Shown here one piece after another: positions 45,931 through 56,870 of a stretch of DNA of 64,000 nt; within the stretch, counting starts at the first letter, position 1, and each line of letters begins with the position of its first letter. A program made the translations under genes and the position numbers. This DNA is from Brachypodium distachyon. Its lineage: Eukaryota > Streptophyta > Magnoliopsida > Poales > Poaceae. The notes below the pieces were generated by a model. That model had not been told where the DNA came from, made no database searches, and worked only from the letters and a program-made list of their open reading frames with translations. The DNA is taken from positions 3,968,001 to 4,032,000 of the forward strand of contig NC_016134.3 of assembly GCF_000005505.3 (NCBI RefSeq), given 5' to 3'.

Positions 45931-48895
45931 TCAAGCCTTCTTATACAACATATCAATGGTGGCGGTCCTCTTCCTTTTCTTCGAGGTGCAGCTGGTGGTT
46001 GCCTTCTTAGTGGAGCTGGTGGCTGCCTTCTTCGTGGAGGTGGTGATGGTGATTTTCTGAGCATTTCTGACGGTCCTTGGCTTTGGGACATAGGTGGTGA
46101 TTCTCATGATAGTATGCCGGGGTAGTTCAAAGTCATCATCTTCACTGCTAGGAGGTGCAGTTTCTTCAGTTTGCATAGTACCTTCTTCAGTTTGCACAGG
46201 GGCTTCCACGGTAGATTCAGTTTGGACAGGGGCTTCTTCAGTTTGCAAAGTAGCTTCATTTTGGACAGTGGCTTCAGGTTGGATAGGGTCTTCAGTTTGG
46301 ATAGGGGCTTCCCAAGATTCTATAGGAGGGAGGGGCTCTTCATCAGAGAAAGAGTCTTCTTCCGAAGTTTCTTCAGAACCTGATTCTTCATCCCAACTAG
46401 GATCTTCTGAACTGTCATCTTCTGCTTCTAATTTGGTCTCTTCTGGATTTCTTAACTCTTCTGTTTTTCTGGCCTCTTCTGCTTCTTTGGCCTTTTCTTC
46501 TTCAGTCTTCTTCTTACCATTCACACTGACATCAAGATGAGAAAAAAGTGGTGGCATTAAGCAAAATACAATAATATAAACGTATAAAAAAATATAGGAG
46601 TAAAGAAAACCTTGGAGGAGCGGGAGGACTGTAATAACACTTCAATGAGCCAGCACGATGGCCCAATATTCTGCATCTCTTGCACCTTTGTCTTTTTTTA
46701 GGAGGTTACACTTGGCCATTAGCTGCTACTTCAGCTTCAGCAGCTTCGCCCCCCTTTCTTTTGGCCTTTAGTTCCTTTCTTTCCAGTTCGTTCCAAAAAA
46801 CTTTTGAACCACACATGTTTTGGCCTGCCAAGCTTTCTAGCTATATTTGGGGCAGCAAGATCATATCCAATGTTCACTTCAGGCCATTGAGATTGGTCAG
46901 TCAGTGTCGGGATCTCTCCTGCATATGCTGCCTTAAATCTGGCAATTGAGTAATAATGATGCAAATACTGGCCCATCATCAAGTCAGGTTTTGCTGCCAG
47001 TACCACAATAGCATGGGGACAAGGTTTTCCAGTTGCTTGCCACTCAAGACAGGTGCACTCATGTAGGTCAATCTTCACTACATGTCTCCTCTTCTTATCA
47101 GTGTCTAAAACTTCTGCAGTGTATGGGGAGGCATTGACAACATAAAGGTGCCCAAGCCTTCTACTCCCGCATACCACCTGTTGGACAACTGATGGTAGCG
47201 TATCACCATGCAACATACTGGCAAGAGTCTTTCTCTTATTCCAGAGATTTATTAAACGGATCCTTAGAGTGTCCATCAGCTCATGGACAAGCAGATCTTT
47301 GATATCTTTTATCCAAGCATTAAAACTTTCACACAAATGGTTATTGATGTGATCAACCTTTATATCAGTGTTGTAGGCACTCCTCTACCACAACAATGAA
47401 TGGTAAGTCTTCAGGTAAACACCAAATTCAGGGCTCGAAACAAACCATGAGCAACAAGAAACATCCAGTTGTTCCCATCTAAAGCTACTGCAGAAACCAG
47501 CTGCCTAGGCCATTTCCCATTCAGTGTAGTGGAGTCTATGCTGAGGTATGGACGACATCCATTTTTGAAACCATCCACACAAGGCTTCATTGCCATAAAG
47601 AACCTACCAAAGTAAACCTTGCCATCTTTCTCAAAAGTATCAATCTCGACAACACTCCCAGGACTCCTCTTTTCCATCTCTGCTTTGAAGTTGAACAATA
47701 TTCTAAAGGTGTTGCCCCAATCACCATAGAGTTTCTTCATGGCTCTTTGCTTCCTTTTCCAGACAGTGTTGTAACTGAGTGTGCATTTGTAATCCTTCTC
47801 CGACTCAGACTTAAGCCATTTGGCAGTTGAGTTCGGTTTTGTACTCAATATCTTCATGAACTTCTCTACAACCCATGCTTGAGAAGTCATCCTTGTTACT
47901 CTCCTAGCAGTTGTCATACATGTATGGTCATGTGGCATCTGATTGACCCTAACCGTCGTCTGATCAAGCAGCCTTCTTGCAGACATGTACCAAGGACATG
48001 GCTTCTGTTCCCATCCACCCCCTTGCATTTCACGCAGTACCTGCTTTTGGATGTACAGGCAGTATATGTGGAAAACTCCTTATTGACAGCAAACGTCTTG
48101 AATGACATCCTCAGTTCCTTCATAGTTGGCCACATCTTGCCCATTGCAAACTCAGGATGCTCTTTGTCATACACACACTGCACCTCCGCTTCATGTTCAT
48201 CATCCACCTCAGCACCGGCGCCCTCCTCGAATAGCCACTTGCAGGCAGCTTCGTCAGCAGCAGAACTTGCAGAAGGTAAATTGATTGATGGCCGCGGCGG
48301 CGGCCGCCGCTTTTCCGCTTCTTCCTCATCCTTGTCGAATGGAATTCCATAAAGCTTGCAAAACTTAGCCTCCGAAATTGTTTCAACAGCAAAATCTGTG
48401 GACTCATCTAAGATAATTTTGCTCCAATCAACATGTGGACCTTCTCCCCCAGGTCTCAAATCGGCGGGCACATGTTTCGGGGCCCAATTCTCCAGATCCC
48501 TCACCGGGGAACTCCTAGCTAGGAATGCTTCATCATTGGCCGCCACTGCTGCTTTGGATGCAACATATCCTACAACCGAGTCTGCAGAGGCTCTAATTAG
48601 CTCCACAGAAATCCTCACATGTGGATTATCCTTATCTGTTGTCCGCCCCTCTTTGATTGCCGCAACCAATTGAGGGGTAGTGGTGATTCTCACAAGCTTC
48701 TGGCCGCTTTCCATATGAACACAATTCAACCTCCTGCCTTTTACCCCATTTAACAGTTTTCCCAATTTCTTCTATGAATCTCTGCACTGTGATATCCCCT
48801 GCTTTCACTCTCAAATTGACCGTATAATTGCGTTCAATTGCTTCTTCGCTACCATCATCAAGCTTCGAAATGCAATGGCGGAACTTCACATGCAC
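45931..48895 (-). pseudogene. MuDR-type transposase remnant
   Basis: Order on the minus strand: an N-terminal part from 48,895 (FRHCISKLDDGSEEAIERNY); the MuDR DNA-binding-like part (MWPTMKELRMSFKTFAVNKE, about 48,120); the start of the MULE catalytic domain (YLSIDSTTLNGKWPRQLVSA with the first Asp, about 47,540); HINNHLCESFNAWIKDIKDL (about 47,330); a SWIM zinc finger (CTCLEWQATGKPCPH, about 47,050); a zinc knuckle (CKRCRILGHRAGSLKC, about 46,680); and an acidic, VQTE-repeat C-terminus to 45,931. Defects: reading frame changes near 48,710 and 48,030; an in-frame TAG after KTYHSLLW near 47,385; and loss of about 150 residues between VAHGLF and SPEFGVYL (junction near 47,440), which should hold the other two catalytic acidic residues. 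It cannot be a working transposase. Confidence 0.85.
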
Positions 48896-49301
48896 AATCT
48901 CAGTACCATCGCATGAGCCCTAGAACGATACCAGATTAATCTACCATTGCGCGCTATCCTCCAGCAAAATTCAACCGAACTACAGCTAATCCCCATGAAA
49001 GAAACGAAATTGAAGTTACGTAGTAAAGAAATTACCTGCTTGGAGCTTCCGGCGGTGGATCCATCCTCCCACTCCACGACCTGGCCGGCAGCGGATGAAT
49101 GGGGGGAATGCTATGGGATCACAGTCAAATAAGATGCGCGGCGAGTGCGCGGCCTTGCGGTGCGGCGGCGTGCCGGCTCTGCTGCGTGAGCGTCGTGGGC
49201 GTCGTAGGTGCGCGGCGGCGGAGGTGCCTAGCGGCGGCGCGGGGCTAGGGCAAGAGCTGTGGGGAATTGCGGGGTATGACCCGTAGCTTCGGGCAGTGCC
49301 G

Positions 49302-49588
49302 CCAGGTAGAAAACCGAACCGACGTGGCAAGTGAGCGGGTCCCAACGATGTTTGTTTGTTGCTTGGTGGGTCCCACGCGACGTGATTTGGTCTTAAGCTA
49401 AGACAACACCAGTTAAAGGTGTCCCCACATGTCAGTTCTCGCACTTTTGCACTTTGCCCCCTCTGGCCGCCTCCGGCTCGCTTCTGGCGATTTCGTTCAG
49501 TCCGTACGATCGCTACGAGCGAATCTTCACTCACGTGGTTGCCTTCGTGTTTCAATCCGTTCATGAGCTCATTATGAGCCATTAGCCC
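49302..49588. repeat. Right terminal inverted repeat of the MULE
   Basis: Ends TTATGAGCCATTAGCCC at the outer border. Compared with the left arm it keeps a 15-20 bp block (CAGTCCGTACGATCG) that is missing there. Confidence 0.9.
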
Positions 49589-49782
49589 CACACGAGGAGA
49601 TCTATACCGCGTTTATCGCCGTCACGGCCAATGCCCGCCACCTCTACACAGAAGACGCGGTGGCAAGTATCACCGACCTTGACTTCGCTTCTATGATGTT
49701 CAGTGATGCTTGTTTCTTGCTACAGTATATGCTTTCTATTGCTAGCTCTTCCCATCCCGAAGAAAATTTTGACCAGCAGTAA
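49589..49782 (+). pseudogene. DUF247 pseudogene, 3' remnant after the MULE
   Basis: Resumes exactly where the 5' part stops: EEIYTAFIAVTANARHLY, then FASMMFSDACFLLQYMLSIA, matching VDMMFRDACFLLQYML of the intact paralogue. A TAA at 49,780-49,782 ends it. The remaining two thirds of the family, including the LLENQLP block and the membrane anchor, are not found downstream, so the 3' end was lost by a separate deletion. Confidence 0.85.
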
Positions 49783-49979
49783 GCTTTAATTTTAGTGCAA
49801 TTTACAACGGCATCGTTCTATCTTCTGTTCTGCGCTCAAATGTCCCTTCGTTTCTTTCAATCGAGCTCTCTCTGCAGTTCTTGTAACTCCACTGAAGATA
49901 ATTTCGTTGGTGTTGTAACATATTGGAAATTGGTTTGTGAACGAGTAAGTTTCAGTTTGGGGTTGATGAATTTTGTTGT

Positions 49980-50131
49980 TGAACTTATTTTATAATCTGT
50001 TATGAAAAAGTACATATGAAATTGGACAAAAGTTGGTTACAAACAAAAACTTGGTTGATTAATGGTGTGTCCGAAAAATTGAACTTATGTTATAATCTGT
50101 TATGAAAAAGTACACATGAAATTGGACAGAA
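49980..50131 (+). repeat. Direct repeat, 100-bp offset
   Basis: TTGAACTTATTTTATAATCT at 49,979 recurs at 50,079 with one change, and both continue with GTTATGAAAAAGTACAYATG and AAATTGGACA. Non-coding. Confidence 0.8.
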
Positions 50132-50428
50132 ATCGGACCGATGATTTAAAACTACCGGTTATTTTTCGTCGGGCGACGTTTGACGTACGATAGTGGCACG
50201 ACGTCTACCTCCTTTGACGTGTGGAGGTCGTCGAAGACAGGTGTAGGAGCCGTAGAGCGAGCCAACGGTCCTAGGCTTGTATTGTTATTCCCACATAGGC
50301 TGGGCCAACTTCCGTTATTGGGCTTCCGGCCCAACAGCAAGAGCAAGACAAAGGGCCAACAACGCCGTGTGCGCTGCCAACGTCGAACCGCCACTCTAGG
50401 GAACAAATTAAAAGTGTCACTTTTGCTA

Positions 50429-50664
50429 CTCCATCCGTCCAACAATATGGGACATATTAGGATTCGGTTGACCAACGCTTTGACCACAAATTACTTCATG
50501 AATATATGATTAATGTGATCAAAATCATATCCATGAGCAAATATCTTTGAATAGAAATATAATGAATATGAATATATTTCATATAATTATGTATTAATAG
50601 AGTAACCTGTGATCAAATCATTGAACAAAAGAAAACTAATACGCACATCGTTGTTGGACGGAGT
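50429..50664. mobile_element. Stowaway-type MITE, longer subfamily
   Basis: Left end CTCCATCCGTCCAACAATAT and right end ATCGTTGTTGGACGGAG, flanked by TA. The interior contains inverted AATATAT/ATATATT tracts around 50,560-50,590. Confidence 0.65.
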
Positions 50665-50969
50665 TAGTTGTACATTTGCATCTTACACCGCGTGATTATT
50701 TATTAATTCTGCCAGCTCCCAGGTACCGCGTGGCTTTTGTCAACTGGACAGACTGCTCGCCTTGAAATCTGTTTTTCGTTCGGTATTAGTTTAAGCGTGG
50801 ACCACGACTTGTCATATCAAGCCCAAGTGAGGCCGCATTGTAGTCGTAGTAGGAGTACATAAGATGCTGGAGCTGGACACGTGTCGTGCTCCAACATCGA
50901 TCCATCACCAAACACATCCACGTGCAGCTTTTTTTTTCTTGGATCCGCCTCTCCGCACATCCCGAAATA

Positions 50970-51090
50970 TTCCCACTCATCATAAATTGTTATCGAAATA
51001 TTAAATGTATCTAAATGTTTGTAAAAATAATAGATACATTCATATTTAGATAAATTTGAGTCAATAAAAATTTTAGTCAAAAATTTAGAA
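50970..51090. mobile_element. Degenerate Stowaway copy
   Basis: The core ATCGAAATATTAAATGTATC then ATACATTCATATTTAGATAA and TTTGAGTCAAT follow the layout of the copies at 53,859 and 12,145, but both ends have lost the CTCCCTCC motif. Confidence 0.5.
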
Positions 51091-51645
51091 TCAGTGGCAG
51101 TACATTGAATTTTTTCTCACTCAATTTCCACAACCGCACTGCTAATTTACTTGCCCCGAAGAACACCGTTGTAAACTTTTCACAGGTCTTATGTACATCA
51201 AGTAGGCATCTCATGGAGAAAACAGAATGAAAACAGAATGAAATTTCGTTCTCAAAAAAAAAGGAATGAAATTTCGCACAGAACAAAAAAAAAACTGAGC
51301 TGCAGTGCTAAAAAAATGGATTTATGTACATCAAGTAGGCATCAATGAAGGTATGTATTATTGTTTCAAGACAAGAAGGATCACCCTTTTTGGAGAATAC
51401 TTATATACAAATCACACATATACACAAACCAGCTGAGGAATTTTGCACAACTACACATCACAGTGGGTAACAAAAAATTGCCCCACCCCTTGAAAACCCT
51501 ATATCACAAGCTTACGGTTACAGCACAACAAAATGTTACGCAACCAAAACCATGTCAGGTTTTTTTTTTCCTTGAGGAAACACAAAAGCTTTGTGTCTCG
51601 ATGCAAAGAAGGTTATTTACACTATGTCAGGCTAGGAGCTCACTT

Positions 51646-54600
51646 TCACTCATTGCCGTGAAACATTCCAGGAAAAGAAGAGCTGCTAGGCTGCGGATCA
51701 TCATTGGCCCACAATGGTTGCACTGCATCATCTCCAAAGCAGGGGAAGTCTGGTTCAGAAAATGCATTGAAATCCTGGAACACATCAAAGTCGTCTTCTT
51801 CGAACACAAGATCAGAAAGCGGACCATGCTCCACGACAGAATTGCAAGAATTAGTTGGACCAAGCGGAACTTGCTCTTCAGTTGGTAGTAATGGTTCAGC
51901 TAGAGAGCTGACCTCGTCATGGCCCAGGCTCACAGCTGCTGAAGTACCTTCAACCAACAAGTTATGGTCTGTCGATTTTAGACTAGTTATGCATCGTATG
52001 AGTAAGAATGAATACATCAATAGTTCACCTAAAAAAACAGACTAGTTATGCATTGTATGACTAGGAATGAACACATCAATAGTAGACCTTAAAACAAAAA
52101 AGGATGAACACATCAACACCTTCAGTATCAGGCTAACCTTGATTGGACATGTTTTGACCAGAAGGATTTGGAAAGAATGGGCCCGCGACAGCAGCATTTG
52201 AACTTGTACATACTTTTGCTGGGAAGTTGTTCCTCATTACATAATCAAATGAAATGTCCTCCAATTTATCATGTGCGCACTCTTTCAGTTTGTTTGCTTG
52301 AGCCTGCAGAGAATAACACGAATCATTCTGATCAATGAAACTCTTGAACATTAAAGTGGTGTTTTTGACATGTAATCCTGGCTACATCATCCTAATACAG
52401 GGCTTAAGCCATTATTTATAGTTTAGGAGGTTAATTGAGATAAGAGAAAGTTCCTTGCAACAGATACTATGCATCTGACTATAAATGTGAGCAACCAATG
52501 CACAATCCTTGTTGATTGTGCAAATGCAATTATAGTGCTGGTAGTAGGATGCTGAGTTCGAACAAGTACCTTCTGAGCTGGATCGAATTCGTCTTGTGTG
52601 ATATACTCACCCTGAAATTCTGCTCCAACAAGTTGATCCACACAGTTGAAATAAAGTCTCACATTTCTCTCTTCATTTTCATATGCTTTCAAATCATACT
52701 TCTCTCTGAGACAGCACTCCCTGGCATGGTTTACCATTTTTACAAAAGAATTGTGCTGCTTCCTCATCTGGAGAACCTGCATGCAGACAAAAGGAAGTGA
52801 CATGAATAATAATGCTATATATACCACGGTTGCAAAAGAAATTCAGAAAGATTTCTGTACTTCTTCACGCAGCTTCTTGTCATTCTTGTTCAAAGCTTTC
52901 AAGAAGTCATGCACAGTGAAGATATGCGCCTTCTGAAGCCTCTTGTGGTAAATTCCATCTTTGGAGATCTCCTCCAAACGATAAACGTCATCATCCAACT
53001 TTGGAGGGTGCCTTTTCTCATTTGCTTCAACGAAACAAAGGACAATATGTCATGATAACATAGAAAACCAAATGAGACGTCCAATAGGAATAAAGAATAG
53101 TCTAAGCAGAAACATGGAACCTCACGAAAGTCATATGCTCCTATACCTTCATTCCTACGGTCCCGCACAGTCACAGGCTTCATGACAGCTTCCTGAACAC
53201 GAACACCGGTAGTTTCAGTCTTACATACTCTTGCTGCAAGGACGAACTTTCGACTGCGAGTTCTGGATGACCCTTCCTTGAAGCGTAATTTTCCGAGAGA
53301 TGCCTCCCCATTGGTCAGCCGCACAACACAATTATCACCCCCTAACACAAATCCTTGCCCATACCGGCCTTTCACTATATGGCTGTTGAACTCCTCCTCG
53401 CTCCAGCTCTCCTGACCATCATTGGAGAAGTCGCCTCGGAGAACCATGACCTCAACTTTAATGTTAGACAGTGGGCCTTTCCTGATAATATTCTGGCCTT
53501 CAAATATGCCAATTTTAATAGGTGTTTTGTTCTCAGCTGCTATATTCTTGTCTGTGTAAATAGGTGTCTGCAGATCATTCAGGAAACACAGCCGAGTGTT
53601 GGATCTCTCGGCAGTGCCATGCTCATGATTTGTCTCTAGTCTGAAACACAAACATGAATGATACAGCAAAAAAGGCCTTAAGACGGAGCTGTTCAATTGC
53701 CATTTTCTTAATTTAGCATGTAAAAGTCTTCGTTCTATCATAGAGCAAGATGAAATGGATATTGTATTGTAATTATTGCAGAAAATTTTGTAAGCTGAAC
53801 ATGTTGGACGTAAAGTATGGAACAATAATTTGCCAACAAGCCAAATAAAACATAGATACTGCTCCCACCGTCCCATGTTAAGTGACTCAAATTTGTCTAA
53901 ATATGAACGTATCTATATACTAAAATATGTCTAGATACATGTAATATTTCGGCACTTAATATGGGACGGAGGGAGTACGTTTCAGATTGAGACACAAAAA
54001 GGCACAATTGTGGATCTCTTACCTAGTTTGTTGAGCAGCCTGGCTAGCAGAGTACAGACGTGTCAATTGTTTCTGCAAATTTATATGAGAATAATATTAT
54101 GAGCTCATGTGGAAAAGTAGATTCCTCACAAAAGGATGAACATGCAAGAAAGGGATTATGGAGAAGAGAAATCTAACCATTTCTTGATGAAGACCTCGAA
54201 GCTGCCCCTCTAAGCTTTCCAATTTGCTGTGGCCAATGAAAGCAAGGAGAAAAATTACACAGGTCAGCTTCAGATACCTATCGTGCCTTGGAATTTCCAT
54301 ATGGCAGAACATATTACAGGTTATTTTACCAAATCCAAGAGTGAAGCTGTTACCCAAAATTCTTCTACAAATATTACATAATGCGAACAGATTTGCTTTG
54401 ATGCAAAACAGAATCCTCATTAGGCACGTAATCTCGAACCTAACTACATGGAGTAGGTAAGAAACATGTTCTCAACCTACCAACAGTTGCTGAAAGGACT
54501 TCCAGCCAAACAATGACTAATCTTAGTACGTCAGTACGTGAATCTCAGGTATTTACAGTTGAAGAATATATCTCCCTTGGATTTGTTAGTAAAAAACTAC

Positions 54601-55992
54601 AATCGAAGAATAGGGAAGATATAACAAGAGGGGATACAGATAACACAAGGAAAATTGCCTGCTAAATTATACTACTCCCTCCGATCCATATTAGTTGTCG
54701 AAATATTACATGTATCTAGACGCTTTTTAGGGGTAGATACATCCATATTTGGGCAAATTTGAGACAATTAATATGGATCAGAGGGAGTAGCATTACATAG
54801 TAGAGCTTTATTTTATAAAGGAAAGATGCCTGAAAATCCAAAACCAAAATTTAAGGAGAAAAGAAATGACTGCTCCTTCATGCATAAATTTTGGTAATAA
54901 CAAAACAGTAGACGCTTCTTAGTAGATGGTCCAAAATGTGCTTCTCGAGCAGTGGTGAGAACAACCTACATAAAAAATCTGTGTCTTACAAACAAAAATC
55001 CTACACAGAACATAGAAAAAGGCCTACTTTTACTTTTTTTTCCTTTTGCTTCAAAAGATAACCTTACTGCCATAAGAGAGGCATATCACTAACTGTAAGC
55101 AAGGGTAATTCTTACCTAAACATTGCAGCCTGAGACTTCTGAAAGGCCCTGTCAACATTTCTCTGAACCTGTGAGAGCACAGTACAGTCAAATCAGGCAC
55201 CAACACGAAACAGAAGACATAGCAAGTTAGCAGAGGAAATCATGAAAAGATACTGTCTCTATCTTGAGAGTATGGACTTGTCACTGAAGCTAGGCCTTTC
55301 TCCAATTACTATTATTCTTTATTGTGATGTACTTTAAGATCTTACCACAATAAGACTTCCGTGGCCACTAACCGGTACGAAATGGGAGATCTTGAACCTC
55401 ATATGGAAACAATCTTTTTCTTTAACAGCTAATGTGGAAACAAACTTTTTCTTTAACAGCTAGGAGTAACGTGGAGTACTAGAATTGTACCCAGGCCTGA
55501 TTGTACCATAAATAGACTTGAATCATACTAGTGCTATCAGACATCAGCACATCAGCACATCTGTCTATGCCCCAATTAGCCCCACAAACACCCACCAAAT
55601 TGGGCAAGAAACTCAGTCACAGGGACACGCAATCAATTCGAAGAACCAATAGTACGACTAGTAATTCTTGCAGGGACGGATTCGAGATTCAGCTCACCAT
55701 GCGTCCAATCTGGGAGAGGCTGGCCGTCACCGTGGTCCTCAAACTCCTACGAATAAATCAACACAGGGTGGTGGAAGAATCAAGGGATGGACTCAAGAAC
55801 CAATCGCAATAAGTAACTGAGGCACAAATACTGAATTACTCACGCCAGGAAGAGCACCACGAGCATGGACTGCCTCAGCTTCCGGCTCCCCGGCGACGCC
55901 AGCATCGGCATCGGCATCGGCATCGGCATCGCCGCCGACTCGCCGCCATCTCCGACCATAATCCTCAGACGCTTCTCCGGCGGCCGATCCAT
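51646..55992 (-). CDS. CBP60-type calmodulin-binding protein, 567 aa, 10 coding exons
   Basis: Coding exons on the minus strand: 55844-55992, 55698-55746, 55116-55168, 54178-54226, 54023-54072, 53147-53640, 52861-53024, 52570-52776, 52138-52303, 51646-51968; all GT-AG, 1704 nt in frame. The CBP60 core spans residues about 117-336: NDLQTPIYTDKNIAAEN, VLRGDFSNDGQESWSEEEFN, SRTRSRKFVLAARVC, HPPKLDDDVYRLEEISKDG and HIFTVHDFLKALNKND, followed by KMVNHARECCLREKYDLKAY. Exons 2, 4, 5 and 7 have the same lengths (49, 49, 50, 164) as in the gene at 20,614-24,281, and phases agree throughout, so the two genes are paralogues. The C-terminus is shorter and ends in an acidic Phe-rich stretch (FEEDDFDVFQDFNAFSEPD) that could be an activation-type region (inference). 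The first ATG is at 55,992; a GCATCG repeat in exon 1 gives an alternating Met-Pro tract. Introns carry two Stowaway MITEs. Confidence 0.9.
53859..53975. mobile_element. Stowaway MITE in CBP60 intron 5
   Basis: CTGCTCCCACCGTCCCATGT-type left end (from 53,859) and right end CTTAATATGGGACGGAGGGAG, flanked by TA; core ATACATGTAATATTTCGGCA. Confidence 0.8.
54675..54787. mobile_element. Stowaway MITE in CBP60 intron 3
   Basis: Left end CTCCCTCCGATCCATATTAG and right end TTAATATGGATCAGAGGGAG are inverted copies flanked by TA. The core ATTACATGTATCTAGACGC is the family signature. Confidence 0.85.
55901..55935 (-). repeat. Hexanucleotide repeat in CBP60 exon 1
   Basis: About five GCATCG units; on the coding strand CCGATG, encoding an alternating Met-Pro tract (MPMPMPMPM) near residue 19. 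Length differences between individuals would change the protein in whole residues. Confidence 0.85.
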
Positions 55993-56049
55993 CTCTCTCC
56001 CTCGCCCGGCCTCCCTCTGTCTCTGTTCAAAGTCTCTGTCCTTCAATCT

Positions 56050-56490
56050 TGGCCTCTTGGGGTTCTCGATGGGGATTCTGGTAGGTGGAAGCAGTGACAG
56101 TTATATAAGCAGGGGCGGAGCGAGGTGGACACTTCCCAGGGCGAGAGGGAAAACGCGGATTGGGGAAGCGAAAGCGCGTCGGCATCGCCACCATCGCCGC
56201 GCTCGAGCTCGACGGGATATTGCGTGATCATTCTCTCGTGGCGTGGGGGCAGACGCGGGGCAGGGCAGAAGAGGGATCTCTGTCCCTGGACTCTGGATCC
56301 CCTCCGGGATCTCTTTCACTCCAGCGACCTTTCTTGTCCTCTTGTCCGAAAGGACAGAATCAGACACCCAAAGGTCGTGAGAATAGAAAACTAGTCCCGT
56401 TTGAGTCCATTTGCTTTGCTTGTTCGCGATATGGTCACGGGTGCATGCCTTGCCTACAAGTAGCATTTTTAGTTCTAAAAAAAAAACAGT
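56050..56490. other. Upstream region of the second CBP60 gene
   Basis: GC-rich up to about 56,340; on the minus strand TATATAACTG at 56,098-56,107 is a plausible TATA box about 105 bp before the ATG. Beyond 56,340 it becomes AT-rich. Confidence 0.4.
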
Positions 56491-56499
56491 ACTGACAGG

Positions 56500-56870
56500 G
56501 ATTCTCCTAGAACCGAAAGCACAACCTACTATTTGCCAGATGAATCTGGACATAGGCCAGTTGAAAATGAGATGATCAACATATTCATCCCCAACACAGA
56601 AGTAGCATTGGACATCGTCAGTCCATCCTCTTCTCAACAAGTTATCCTTGGTGAGGATGTTGTTCTTGACATGATGAGGTAAGCATCCATCTCACAATGT
56701 CAGGTTTGTTGTTAACCGAGTGGTTTCCATAATTTCTCTCACTTTCTCCCATTGTGCGGCAGTTTCTTCATAGAGACTGAATATTGTCAAGGCCTTGTTC
56801 CTTCAAAGCAGCGAATTTACCAGCGCCATAATCTCCGTCGGGTCTCCACCAAGATTCAGCGAGAAGGGCA
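56500..56870 (-). pseudogene. LINE zinc-binding-domain remnant
   Basis: The minus strand encodes NILTKDNLLRRGWTDDVQCY then FCVGDEYVDHLIFNWPMSRF and IWQIV, which follow the plant zf-RVT pattern (L-x-x-R-x-W...C-x-x-C...E-x-x-x-H-L-F-x-x-C-x-x-x-x-x-x-W). The second and last Cys positions are changed (CYFC kept; FNW in place of F-x-C). A weakly related upstream piece extends to about 56,870 with several stops. Confidence 0.6.

Larger units (their letters stand above)
42220..49588. mobile_element. Mutator-like element (MULE), 7,369 bp, with perfect 9-bp TSD
   Basis: The target duplication CACACGAGG is at 42,211-42,219 and 49,589-49,597. The termini are long inverted repeats: 42,220-42,486 at the left and 49,302-49,588 at the right, both starting GGGCTAATGGCTCATAA from the outside. 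By eye they are about 85-90% identical; the left copy lacks a stretch near CGATCGTACGGACTG. The element contains a MuDR-type transposase remnant on the minus strand (45,931-48,895) and two unrelated ORFs in its other half. The exact TSD suggests a moderately young insertion, but the defective transposase shows that this copy moved with help from another element or decayed after insertion. Confidence 0.93.

Noticed and set aside
46094..46540. 148-codon + strand Ser/Val-rich frame
   Set aside because: Antisense shadow of the acidic VQTE-repeat C-terminus of the MULE transposase.
48300..48760. Frame changes in the transposase read as introns
   Set aside because: Canonical donor-acceptor pairs that join the frames without losing conserved residues were not found near 48,710 or 48,030; frameshift mutation is simpler, though a short intron cannot be fully excluded.
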